Shown here: one piece after another, positions 1-12,300 of the stretch
How positions within the stretch are numbered: position 1 is the first letter of the stretch
Layout: the number at the start of each line of letters is the position of its first letter
DNA from: Archilochus colubris
Taxonomy: Eukaryota; Chordata; Aves; Apodiformes; Trochilidae
Length of the DNA: 64,000 nt
Reading direction: 5' to 3'
Assembly (NCBI GenBank): GCA_023079485.1
Contig: CM041115.1
Coordinates: 23,676,863-23,740,862 of the forward strand
Notes under the pieces: generated by a model
Database searches by the model: none
What the model was told of the DNA's origin: nothing
What the model saw: only the letters and a program-made list of their open reading frames with translations
Program-made: the position numbers and the translations under genes

Positions 1-360
1 CTCCTTAAAGGTATCACAGAGACCTTTTCCAAGACAAGTTCTTGAGTGAGGTGGTGTAACAGTGTCAGGAAACCTCCCACAACAGGGTCATGAAAAGTTG
101 ATTGGAACTCATAGAAGACCCAATCAAGGGGTTTAGCTGAGCTCCAGAACATTAGTACTTAACCCAAATCCTCTACAGCTTCAGTTAACAATTTATGGGG
201 ATGGAAAAGGCACATAAGAAACCTTTTCCACACATCCAGTTCCATTAATAACCAAGCTATATGGACACCCCACCCCCCCTCCCAAGAAAAATCACTGTTT
301 CATAAATACTTTAAAAGCACTGACTGAAGTTCACATACTTCCTTTCTCCAGTACATGTAG

Positions 361-450
361 TTTTTGTTTGGGGTTTGCTTTTTGTGTGGGTTTGTTTTGG
401 TTTGGTTTTGGTTTTTTGTTTGTTTGTTCGGGTTTTTTGCTTTCCATTGT
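361..450. repeat. T/G-rich low-complexity run
   Basis: Irregular T and G tracts of the GTTTG / GGTTTT kind. On the DCP2-sense (minus) strand it reads as A/C-rich. No higher-order unit is visible. Confidence 0.7.
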
Positions 451-776
451 GTTTAAAGTGAGTTTCTTATCCACCTTTACAACTGACTTTTAAAAAATAA
501 TCATCAGTGCTGCTGACTGGCTTAAGGCAACATTCTACAGTGCTGCAAGGAGCAGCGGTTCAGGCATTTTTCACACCGATCATCAATGCTTACATTCATA
601 CTCCGTACTTCAGTGAGTTTTATGCATAAAGTAATTTAATTTTACAGAGAAAAATTACAGTATAGAAGAAAATGTCAGTTCAGTCATAGCCTCTTGAATA
701 GTGTGCTTCAGTTTCTGAATCAGTGAACAAAAAATTACAATCATCAGTACAACAGATGTTACAGGTAGTTACAGAT

Positions 777-782
777 TTTATT
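777..782 (-). terminator. DCP2: Candidate distal poly(A) signal of DCP2
   Basis: AATAAA on the minus strand. In the following 20-45 nt it is succeeded by a TG-rich stretch (TGTTGTACTGATGATTGT), the usual arrangement of a cleavage/polyadenylation site. It is the leftmost AATAAA with such a context that I noticed. Other hexamers upstream in the UTR could be used instead. Confidence 0.35.
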
Positions 783-2082
783 TACTAAAACTGAAGAGCT
801 TACTAATGCAAACTTTGCAAACTTTTCTTCAAGATAATAAATGGAAATTGAAAAAAATATAAAAATCTGTGTCTTTACATGTTTTAACCCCATTTGCTGT
901 ACATAATTTCTACTTAATTAGCACTGATATGCCACTTACATACCAGTGAGGAAAACAGATCAAGCTCTTGAGCTTTAAACAAAGAGGAGGAAGACATTAC
1001 TCTTCATGCATGAGCCATATAATAAAACACTGGCTCCCTATTTTCTGCAAGGCATGCAGTGCTGCACAGAAACCCATTACCTTTGGGCAGCAATACCTGA
1101 GCAAACCTGGATCCCGGAACATGCATGGCAATCTAGCATTATGCCAAAATTAGTGAACAAGACCCCACTTCTTGTGGAGACTGTTTTGCTTTTCAGTGTT
1201 AAAGTGTCTTGCAAACCCAGCTAAATGGCTCTTTAGGGCTGAAGTACAGCTTGCATGTACTGCAGTGCCATGCAGACAATAGAAAAGTTACTTAAGGATC
1301 CTGTCTTAATTGTGGACTTGAGAAGTATTTGCTGAGAATTCTTAAACCAAGCAGTTTTGCATACTTTCTCTGCATAACAGAATGTACCAAAGCAGTAAGA
1401 TACAAATGGATTATCTCCTTAGTTCAGTAATTTTGCTCAAACATGCTTTAAAAAATTTGCAAAGTACTTTTTATCCTCACAGTGGGAAGCATGTTGTAGA
1501 CAACTGAGTTTACAGGATCGATATTCTTAAACTACAAATGCCTCGTTTTAGAATTATTAATGCTTCATGAGATGTAAAGGCAATGAACCATAACCCAAAA
1601 TGGAGACTAGAAGCTAGTTTTTCTGATCAATACAAATGTTTAACAGTGACAAAATACTGAGCTTTTTTTTAGTAAATTTCAACGTGGATCTATTCAAATT
1701 TTAATATGCTGTACCCTGTGAAATTTTGGTAATGACCCAGAGACAAGTTTTCTTTTTTCTCCCTCAAATATTGAAGGATGAACTGAAAACACTTAGATTC
1801 ATTCCTAGAATTATCACAGAGCTGACAACAACTACAAGGGTTTCTGTAGAGCTGAATCTATACAGTAAGTCAACCCTAGCTTAACCTAGTACTTTCATGA
1901 AAAGACAAGTTAAACCCCAAACATTTGATTTCAGTGTATTACTACTAATCCAGAACACTTCCCCGTGTATGATCTCGAATATGGCCAATTTACTTGCTAC
2001 ATATACTGTCTTCCTTGTAAATTCAGAATCTACTTCAGTGAAATGCACACAAGGCACAAATCCCACTGCATCTGCCAGTGCT

Positions 2083-2090
2083 TATGTACA
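2083..2090 (-). promoter_or_regulatory. Pumilio-type element in the inferred DCP2 3' UTR
   Basis: The minus strand reads TGTACATA, which fits the PUM consensus UGUAHAUA. It is functional only if this region is transcribed as DCP2 3' UTR. Confidence 0.3.
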
Positions 2091-2351
2091 GAGTTAAGAA
2101 CAGTGCAAATACTAGCATTTATGCCTACTTTTATTCTTGAACTACACTATTGCTACAGCTGCATAAGAACAAAAACTTGTTTTGCAAGAGTAGTTACTTT
2201 TCCAAGCCTACTTTACTGTAAAAGCACCTTCAGTTTGTTTGTAGAAATCTACCGTATCTTGAATAATTTTGGTTGCTTCAAAAGCTGAAATACTGTAATA
2301 ACAAAAAACATCCGAAATTATGAAGTAATGTATAAGCACCAGATTATTTAA

Positions 2352-2359
2352 TATTTACA
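2352..2359 (-). promoter_or_regulatory. Pumilio-type element in the inferred DCP2 3' UTR
   Basis: The minus strand reads TGTAAATA, an exact match to UGUAHAUA, about 270 nt 5' (in mRNA sense) of the copy at 2083. Confidence 0.3.
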
Positions 2360-4350
2360 ATGCAAGACTTAATTTCTGTAAATAAATGGATTTTAAATCA
2401 CAGGAGAGGCTGCTTTACCAGTTCTAAATAATTTTGAGCTTCCAAACACATTCAGACTATAACCTCCTAGTTTAAAAGATGAAGGCACCTTACTTTACCT
2501 CTAAAAAATCTCTTGATGCTCAGAATATATAAAAAATGGGAAGTTTAGGATTAAACAGCCCACTGACCCAACAACTGGGCAACCAGTCACCCATGGAAGA
2601 ACAGGGCCATCTTGCACCACAGGATGTTAGAGCTTGGATTTTTAACGTAGACTCTTGCTCTTCACACCAGAATGAGTGTGGCTACACACTGCAAAACAAC
2701 AAAAGCAACTCCACTACAATAAGTAAAAGTTGGGGGAAAAAATTTACCTGAAATAACAATCTGAGAGCAAGTCTGTTAGGAATAGTCAGTCCCAAAGCCT
2801 GCCTTGTCTTTAAAAAGAAATTACATTTATAATAGCCAGATAGGTGAAGGTAAATATCGCAAGTTTTGTTTACCAATCACCAAATTAAATGAGGATGGTT
2901 GGAGCACAGCACAGAAGAACTAGGCTCAGATTTTTATTAGAAACCATCTATGCAAGTTGGTCTGAAGAATTTACATTGTGTTAAAAAAATACCTTGATTG
3001 TTCAATAAATAAAGCTATTTCCCCTCTTCCCAGTACTACTTCAAGACTTACATGGCACAGCTACTTTCAGAAGTATGCATGTACATCAAGGAGTTGAAGT
3101 TAATAGCATTTCAGCACAGAATATAACTCATTCAATTAGGCAAATCACTCCAGTCTGAGTTAAAAGTTTAGAGGAGGAGAAAGGAGATAAAGGAGAGATG
3201 CTGAACATCTCACAATGAAGCGGGAAGTTTATGGAGTATTGAAAACTGCAAACTAGTATTAGACTCCCAGCATTCACACACTAGTTTAACCTTTTTGTTA
3301 AACATTTCTTTATTCTGTAAGTTCTTTAATTTTAAGAACACCAAATGACTGTTCATAACCTGCGTAACCCCTTGCAGGCAGGCATTCTCAAACTGAGTAA
3401 TATTTGTTTTTCAAGTATCTTTACAACAGCTCTCATGTCTAACATGCAGTTACTTGTTTCTGTGTGTCTAGCTCTCTTAAATTAAGAACTCATTAAACTA
3501 AATTATCGCTTGTTATTTCTTCACTGGTTTACAGAAGATAACGTAAACAGTACCTCTAAACTTCAAAATATACTTAATTATAAAAGTATGGTGAAAAAAA
3601 CCCATGATCAATAGTAAGCAATTCAAAATGTTCACAGTGTAGGGCATGATGGAAGCCATAAGGTAGATCACATGCCACCACACTTAGATCGTTTTAGAAA
3701 CTACTGAGGAAGCAGGAAGCAATGCTACTACAAAACAGTACCCTTATACAAAGAAGTTATTGCATATTTATCACATTTCTTTGCAACTCACATTAAGGCT
3801 AGATTTACTAAAATCATCATATACGTGTAAGCCCAAATTAGGGTTGCTTAATAAAGCAACCAATTTCTCTTACACTCAAACAGCCTTTCACTAAGAAAAA
3901 AATTGACTGAGGGACTACACGAGGCAGCCAGCATATCCTATTTATAGGACACACTTGCTTCACTCTACACATTTCCTTTGCCTGGGACATGACTTCTTCA
4001 CCAACAGCTGACAGAAGCTCCAAGTTCACTCTTCCATCAGCACCCCTCTCATGTCTCAGAGCAATAGATGAAATAAAACTTAACTCTTCAGAGAAAAATT
4101 TCCACAGCCTGATATTTAATCATTCCTTAAGAGAGTTTTGTGAACTCCAGAAGCAGTAGCAGCCTCAGGGTATGAACACAAATTTCTGCCTCACTGTGAG
4201 TAAAGGCACTTTTGCTGGGAAATCGCCTACTTGCACTAAAGAACTAAAGAAAAGTTTTCACCTGAAGCTGAATAACAACATTCTCCAGCATTATAACACC
4301 TTCTCAATTACTGCTCTTCGCCATTTACTGCTTTGAGCAGTCTTTGGATA

Positions 4351-4428
4351 GCTTTTTTTTTTTGCTTTTTTTTTTTTGCTTTTTTTTAAAAAAAAAAAAA
4401 AAAAAAAAGAAAAAAAACAAAACACCTA
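4351..4428. repeat. T-tract / A-tract inverted low-complexity block
   Basis: Three T runs separated by GC dinucleotides are followed directly by an A run of about 21 and more A-rich sequence. The T and A arms could pair into a hairpin in RNA. It lies in the inferred DCP2 3' UTR. Homopolymers this long are also prone to assembly error. Confidence 0.75.
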
Positions 4429-5276
4429 ACAAACAACAAAACAGAGACAAAGCTAGACTGAACTATTTCATGATTTGGTTTTGAAAGACAAGGCCCTCAG
4501 GACTCATCCTCCTACAGGAGGGAACACTGCAGTCTATTTTGCCTGTTGACTGATAAAGACATCCTGCATTTCTATGACCAGGAGTATTACAGCATCAGAG
4601 TCCCAGATTATCTGGTGCCAGGCAGGTAAAAAAAAAACAACAGATAGTTCTAAGGCTAATTCTGAGGAAAAGCAGTGGGTAACAGATCAGGTAGGGCTGA
4701 TGAAGTAGGGCTGTTGAAGGAAGACTAGGATTTTAGTTTTGGATGACACAAGTTGCATGAAGACTCAGTGCCTGAGCATACACGCTCATATGAAAAGGGC
4801 ATAGTTCATTCAGCCTATGAAGTTATCTTTTTTTTACAGAAAAGTCCACTTCTAAGTCTAGGACAACATGCTTGCTACCACATGTTGCTGTGACAAATTA
4901 TTTCAGTGTACTTTTCTGAACTGGGAAGCACATGTTCAAAACCCCTTTACCTGAATCATGAAGGTGATTTAACCGTTTGTCATTGCAACTCTTGGTGTTT
5001 GTTTCTCTACCCCCACTCCCCATCTTTGATATTTTCACTAAGAAAGCATAGCTGAAAATAACCAAGGCTACCTCATTTAAATGATAACTGCAAGTGCAAT
5101 TCAGTACTACTGGATATACACAGAGCATACACCACACAAGATCTGAGGACGATAGCACAGAAGACAGTACTGGACACCCTTAGAATAGTTATTGCAAGTT
5201 TGCTTATGCCACCGAGTGTCACACGATTCTATTATCCATCCACCTGCCTTCCTCCTCAGCAAGATCTACAAAGGTT

Positions 5277-5284
5277 TATTTACA
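5277..5284 (-). promoter_or_regulatory. Pumilio-type element in the inferred DCP2 3' UTR
   Basis: The minus strand reads TGTAAATA, the third match to UGUAHAUA in the inferred UTR and the one nearest the stop codon (about 860 nt downstream of it). Confidence 0.3.
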
Positions 5285-5817
5285 TTCAGGATAAATTCTA
5301 CACAAGTGACCTCTCACTAAGTTCAAATTCTTCTTTTTTGAAAGCAGCTGCAACTGGGATAACACAAAACTTTTCAACTTCTTCTTACCCAGATGGGGAC
5401 AGTGTGTTAGAGCTGAAGCTAAACACCTTGAATGGCTAATTTCTACCCAGTTTGTGAATCCTTTCTGAAGACAGAGGCAAAGAGGTATAGATTTGACTCC
5501 AAGTACTACTACTGATCACCAGCCAACAGAAACCAGAAGTGTGAAGGAAGGAAGGTATTCTGGGCAAGCAACCAGGACAGCAGAAGGATGACAGACTGAG
5601 GCTAGGTTTGAAATGTGCAACTTGGTTTCAAAATAACTAGGACGGTGGAGTCCTGTCAGAATCAGTTTCACTGCCACTGATATTGCAATGTACTATAAGA
5701 TAATGGCTAACAAGTCCAATAATTTATATCAGAGGAGTTAAAGTTTAGCTACCTAAAAAACTCTCCAACAGTTCAAAAAGTCAATGACATTCTATAAAAT
5801 ACACAGCAAGTTAAAAA

Positions 5818-5869
5818 TACAAAACAAACAAACCAAACCAAAAAACAACAAGAAAAAAAACAACACAAA
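5818..5869. repeat. A/C-rich low-complexity run
   Basis: AAAC and CCAAA-like units with A tracts. The same flavour of simple sequence recurs at about 27350, 53941 and 58739. Confidence 0.6.
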
Positions 5870-6144
5870 GAATGCCCTCTAATGCGCAGCTAGGAACAAG
5901 TGAACTGAACACTGGAAAAGTACTTTTTGTGGACAAAGACTTATACTGCATTTAAAGTGCAACACTTGACATGCCACTCCCATACTGCAAGGAGCATAAA
6001 CCCTTCCAGTCAGTCCCTGCATTGCATTTAAAAAGAAAAAAATAAAATAAAATAAAACAAAACTCCTGAGAAAGAGTAAGGCTGGATAAAAAAAACCTCA
6101 ATTGCAACACACAAGTCTGACTTTTGTTCCAAATAAGTCTGCTG

Positions 6145-6308
6145 TCAGAGGTCAAAATTTTTCATTATGGCATCATGGTCAAACTTGAAACTCAAGAAAG
6201 CTCTTGATGAGAAAGCAAATTTGTAATGCCCATTGCATGCCACAGAATGCCCCTCTATGTGTTCTGGCAGTGGTTCGTCACTGGAGCAACACATCTCATA
6301 TGCTGCAT
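6145..6308 (-). CDS. DCP2: DCP2 coding exon 11 (C-terminus and stop)
   Basis: It encodes residues 364-417. The acidic serine-rich segment is followed by the conserved tail [11 protein letters not shown] and ends in FDL before TGA. Mammalian DCP2 ends in ILDL, so the last residues differ slightly. The acceptor is a pyrimidine-rich tract ending AAGCAG, and the phase-1 junction completes an Asp codon with exon 10. Confidence 0.95.
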
Positions 6309-9300
6309 CTGCTTAAAGAGAAAAAAGCATGAAAAAAATTTAAACATGGTTATCTATAGGACTATCAATAGCAATACAAAACTGTAACTGAAAGGTATGA
6401 TCAATCAATATTAATGACAAAAACTGAATGTCTGCCCATAAACAGAAGGTTACTAAAACAACTACACTTCCAAGTCATCCCGTGGCTAGAGCATACCTTG
6501 AAAGTCATGGCAATCTTGTATGGTTCTTTTTCCTATACCAGATTTCAGTTAGTTTTTAGTCAGCCACCTACTATAATCTGACAGTATTATTAATGAGAAG
6601 AACTGCAAAACCAACATGAAGCAGCACAGGAAGTGAAACCAAATTATAAAAAGAGGACCTTGAACTGCCTTAGTTTTATGGCTAAGGTACAGCCTTAGAA
6701 CATTTAGTGCACAAGGAAAAGCCCTCAACCACCATTGCTCAAGTGCTTTCAGCCTGTAATGAATGACTATGGGTGAAAATTCAGACTGCACTTGCCTGTT
6801 TCAAAGTTATCTTGAAGTCTTCTTGGATTAAGCCTTTTTTCACATTTCTGGTTAAGAGAAAGACAATACATTACACACTTCATAAGAAAAAGGCCATGTA
6901 TTTCTTAGACATATAGCTTAAGCATCAGCTAAAATGCCTGCTGGTTATACTTCCTGTGTCACACCTCCTGATACGTGAATTATTTTACTTACAACTCAGC
7001 ATGAATTATGTCATGTTACTTTATCTAGTAATGTCGCTTCAACAGCACAAGTCTTCCAGAAGCATGCAAACCTTTAACAGCCAAGAAGCAATTTTTAAAA
7101 TGAAAGCTTTTAGGGAAAAAAATTGAGTGTTTTCTAAATGTTTTAAGCTGGAAAGGTGTTGCATATGATGGTGTGGAATCAAAGTTACACATGCATAAGC
7201 CCGTTCTTCAGTCAGCTTGTCCCAAAAATCAAGGGGAATATGTTCGCAAACATGTTTGCAAACATGCTGCTACTGCCAATTAAATTAACATGCATAAGAG
7301 ACACAAAATTAGAATTCTCCAGCAAAGAGTTAACTTTTTAGCCCCATGTATGCTGCTGTAAGTATATAAATACAGAGAAAAGTATGGCCTTTCACACTCT
7401 GTGTGAATTAGGAGTTCCCTGACTATCAAATTCTATTATGATTAAAATTCTATTATAATTAAAATTATGACTTAAACATCAAAAGACTGACCATCATAAA
7501 AATGTAAATGAAACACCACAGAAGTATTTACCATAGTCTGTAAACAGCTAAAAAGTAAATTTAGAGTAAATTTAGATTATTAACATTTCCATTTGTTTCC
7601 ATGAAGATCCTACAGATTACTGTTACACTTCTTCCTATAGAAGCAGATTCCTAGGCTACCAGTTCTTTGACTTCCCATTCTTCTGCTCTCAGACCCAAAC
7701 ACAACTAACCATTTCTTGCTACAGTGAGGATTTGAGAAGATGAGAGTTTAAGGCTTTTGGACTTCTACATGAAAAACAGAGAGAAGATAATAATCACAAG
7801 CCAGAATTTCAAGAATCTAGCTTGCAGCCAGTAATGAAGAAAAACTAAAGCCTAGACAAGCCAGCTTAGCTGCACAGAGAACTGGAGCTTGCTGTTCCAC
7901 AAGAGCCAACCAAGCAAAGTTGGAGACCTATAAAAAACAGTCGGGGTGCAGAGCAGGGAGGAAATAAAAGACACATTAAATTAAGAGAGCTATCTCAGTG
8001 AGCCTTTTCCCATCCATCAGAACTGTGGGGACAAAGACACTTGGAAGGGGAAGGCAATAAAACTAAGAATGTCATCATGGAATTTAGAAACTGATGCATT
8101 TCCACTGTATGTTTAAAAAAAATATACGAAACTCTGGCATTGAAGTCAAGTCTCCCTCTCAATATTTTTGCTAGAAAGAAGGGAAACAATAAGCAGCACA
8201 TGCTTTACCACTTTTTTTCTAATTGTTGCATAGCAAAACTCCATGCTTACAATAACATATCATACATTAATGAATAAGTCATGTAGTCATTGCAGTTATA
8301 CAGTACACTACATCGGCTATTACTTGACAAGAACCTGGAAAGCTGCAGGATTATCTACTGAAACAGCTAACAAATTTTCAACTGCTAAAATACTACTTCC
8401 TTCCAAAATGCAAACTTTGATGTTTAGTACGCATGTACATCTATAGACAAGTATACAAGGTAAAAAAAATGTCCTACTTTTACACAAACACACCAAATAT
8501 TCTGATCAAACATACTTTTGATAGATACACACTGTACTTTCTTTCAGCTTGACACTGGCCTGAACAGTCATGAAGCATTACTGGAAGCTGTTAATAAGAC
8601 AGCCACTGCATGTTTCTTACCAAGGTATGGTTTTGCTTAACTGGTTGGCTGTGGACTCCATTTGTTCGCTTCTTTTGGCTGGAAGTGTCTTGATATTGCT
8701 TTTTGCCATTGTTCTTCAAGCTCTGACTCTGCCATTAAATCCAGAATGTAAAGAGAAGAGTTTAAATGGCTGCACTGAACATCACTGCACCGACACTTCC
8801 TACTAATTAGCTAAACCCTTCCTCCAAATAGCCTCAGAACATGTAAAGAGTATCTTTTGTAGACCAACTGAAGGACATTGGTATTAACCAAACAGACACT
8901 GTAGTTAAAAAGAGACATCAGTGGTTACTAGATCTGTCTTGCAACTAATACCAACACTTAGTTACACAATAAATTCAGTTCAGTGAGTTCCCATACAATG
9001 ATCCACACATACTAGTGGTATCCAAAATACTTCAGAATGGTAAAAATGACGCCAAAATTTTGAGTAGTACTTGCTATCTACACCTGAAACAACACAGTTA
9101 CCACACAATACCCACCACACCTAATGCCAGGTAAGTTTGAGCATCCAAGATCTTTTTTTTCCTTCTCATGTTTTTAGTTTTGCATGCTATGGTGATAAAA
9201 CTTGGTACTTTCATTTCAGAAAGAAACCCCTATCAACAAAGACATCTGTTATAAATTGCCCAGATGCATATGTTTGCTCAAGAAATAATTTACCTTTATT

Positions 9301-12300
9301 TTTAAAACTTCAGACATTTCAGTATGGCTGGGTGGTTTCTGTAGCTGTTTTTGCTTCATGCACTGCTCTCCTGAAAAGCCATCTATAAACACCTGCTGAC
9401 TACTGCGAAGTTTGCATCTAGTACAGGAAAACAAACGAGTTTACAACACAATTTCAAACCTATTGATAGTAGAACAGAAATACAAAACAATTTTCTGCTT
9501 TTTGAGAACAACCTGGGAGACAAGGTAAAGTAGCTTAGCAGGGAAACTAATAATGCTCACTGGATTCACACAACTTTATTTTGCCTGATGATAGTAAGCC
9601 TGTGTTCTGCACAGTCAGCAGGATAGGTCCATGTTAGCATTTTTCATGTTGTTGTCAGTGTTGGTGCTGACCTGACTCGAAGCACAGACTTCTCATTGGG
9701 ACTGCAGCTTTTAAAGTCTGCTCAACTGAGTCAAAAGCCAGAACCATCTGTTTCCCTATTGACCCTCACAGGCTTTAGCTAGCTAGTTCCTTCTGACAGT
9801 GCTTAACAGTCCTACTCCAAAGAGTTATTTTTTTCCTCTGTGGAAGCTCCCAAAGCACTGAACTTGAAGCACTGAAACTTACCTACTTGTTTTAGCTTCT
9901 GTTTTTCAAGACTCCCCATAGACAGGACTCAAAAAAATCTCAGTTCTGGCATGTGAGAATTTACAAAAAAACCCAGTGTATCATGTCATTAATTAACTTC
10001 TCATCCTATTTACAGTCCCATGAGATATGCTTGCAATTTATTTTTTTATTAACCTATTCTACTGCTGGCACACAAATACCTCAAGATGGCAACCAGCTTT
10101 ATATGACCAGTGTTTCATAGAACAGATATAGAAATGTTAAACTGACCTGGTTCTTACCTAGCTTTTTCCAAGTTGGGCTTAGAGGGTGTGCTCCCTGCAG
10201 ATGAAAATCCATTGTCGCTATCGGAAGACTCTCCATTTCTTCGGGAAATCCATTCCCTCAATGGCCTGTAAGCAAAGAGAAGTGCAACAAGATCTACTTA
10301 CTAAAACAAATCAAAAGGCATTTAACACTGCCCAAAAGGTGCTGGCCTAGCATTTGCTTCATCTCAAACATACCTGATGAAGGGAATTGCCATAAAAAAT
10401 TTGTTAGGTGCCAAACCCAGCTTGGACTTTGGGGTCATGTCATTTCTGTGGCATGGTAATTTGTCAATGGAAAACCACTCAATATTCTGGAAAAAGAAGA
10501 CAAAAAATCAGAATATCCACTACCGGAGCCTTAAAATGTTGCTAGTGTGTATCAACTACAATTATTTCCCTTAATTTAAAAAATCACAGTGGAAGACTTT
10601 TATTAGCAAACCGTAACAGGGTTTTTCACAAAATCCTAATAAACAATTGGGTTCATTCTCACTAGAGTGAGAAATGGTATAGCACATACTCCTTGCAAGA
10701 AACTGCACCTAAAATATGAAAAGTACTGTCCAGCAATTAATGCTTCTAAAAAAGGATTTCAAAAAACAACCAAAACATTCCATACTGAATGCATAAATAA
10801 AGGTAGAGATTTTAAATAACTTTCAAAGCCACTACTATTCTTACAATTTTAATTTAAAATTACATCAAAACTAGACCACCAATATTAGTTCAAAACTTAA
10901 CAGAATAAAAGGGGATTTACTTTGCAGAGTAAGTTTCAGGTTTTGTTATAAAAAAGACATGGGTAAAGGACAGGATTTTATACATCGTTCTAACTATTAA
11001 AACTGTATACTTTGCAGAACGTAGCCAAAAAACATCAGGTCCTGGGTAAAATGCATAATATATAAAGAAGTTAAAAACTAAACAGGTTTTCAACATAATT
11101 CTACAGGGAATACAAAAATGGCATGCCCAGTTGTATTAGACCAGAAGACTGTGCTTCAGCAGGGAGACAGAAATTTGTCATTGAAAAGAACTCTTCATCA
11201 CACCCACACAGATGGTTACTGTTATACAATGGGGAGTTATTTACTTAAAAAACCCCTCAAAGTTTATCTTATTTTACTTCATATTTTGAAAAACAGGTCT
11301 CTAATGTAAGAAATCAAGAGATTCCTGTCAAGTTAACTATTTGTACCTTTTTCTATTCAGAAAGCCAAATGCCCTGTATAAGTGGTACAGCCTGCATTAA
11401 AATATGGGGCTAGCTGTTTTAAACTGAATTGCAATACCAGATATGCAGACTTCAAAGAGTTATGGATACCAGGAACAAAATTTCCAACAAGTGTACCACC
11501 TTTTAAATGCTAATGGTACAAAAACCAAAGCAGCTCCCATTCTGCATCCTCTTCCCAACATACTCCTTAAAATAAACTCTCTCTTTGTCTGGGTGGTATT
11601 AGCCATGAAAGAGAGAAAAAAATCATTAGTTTCTCCTTCTGATACATAGGCTTTTGTATATCATCAATTAATAATGACATCTTCAGAAAAATATGTGGTT
11701 ATAATATACCTCTGTAACTAGGAATAAGATGAAAGTACTAACACATGACCTCCAAGAAAAGGAGAGCTATAGTGTGACAGCATACTATAATGTTGTTTTC
11801 ATGATGGAGACATCAGATTGGCAAGAATGTCTCTGCAGTAGAGTTGCAAGAAGTTGACAAACCCCCACTGTGTAGAGATGCCATTTGTACCTGGTATTTG
11901 ACATATCCATCATGCTTGGCAGTTTCATAATTTTACAGAATTAGCTTAAAAAAAAATAATTAAAAAAATCACCCTCCAACAGGATAACACATACCCGAAT
12001 TTCCCTTCTAGTTTTGGGGTTGAATTTTGTGTTCCTGGGAACTCCTGGAATGATGTACAGCCGTGCTAACTGATCATTAATCCGCAGCTCAATGTATTCT
12101 TCTTTGCAGATAAAATCTTTTATGTCAAACCCAGTTTCTTCAAACACCTGAGAAACATACAGATGAAATCAGTGTGTGTATTCAGATTTAGACTTTGAGA
12201 ACCTACCATCACCAGGGAAGGAATGACAATTTTTTCAGATCTATCCATGAAAACAGACCACTGCTGGGAAAAATAAGCCTTTACATATAGATACATGCTC

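Larger units (their letters stand above)
1..6144 (-). other. DCP2: Inferred long 3' UTR of DCP2
   Basis: This stretch follows the DCP2 stop codon on the minus strand. It is AT-rich and holds no convincing coding exon, CR1 or LTR. From memory, mammalian DCP2 mRNAs carry 3' UTRs of several kilobases, so I infer that much or all of it is transcribed as 3' UTR. Several AATAAA hexamers occur on the minus strand (TTTATT on the plus strand at 777, 2933 and 3309, among others), so alternative polyadenylation is possible. It also holds three Pumilio-type octamers and low-complexity runs. The true 3' end cannot be fixed from sequence alone and may lie left of the window. Confidence 0.5.

Noticed and set aside
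8727..8730. Alternative acceptor 2 nt downstream at DCP2 exon 9
   Set aside because: A second AG is present, but using it would shift the frame and lose the conserved continuation.
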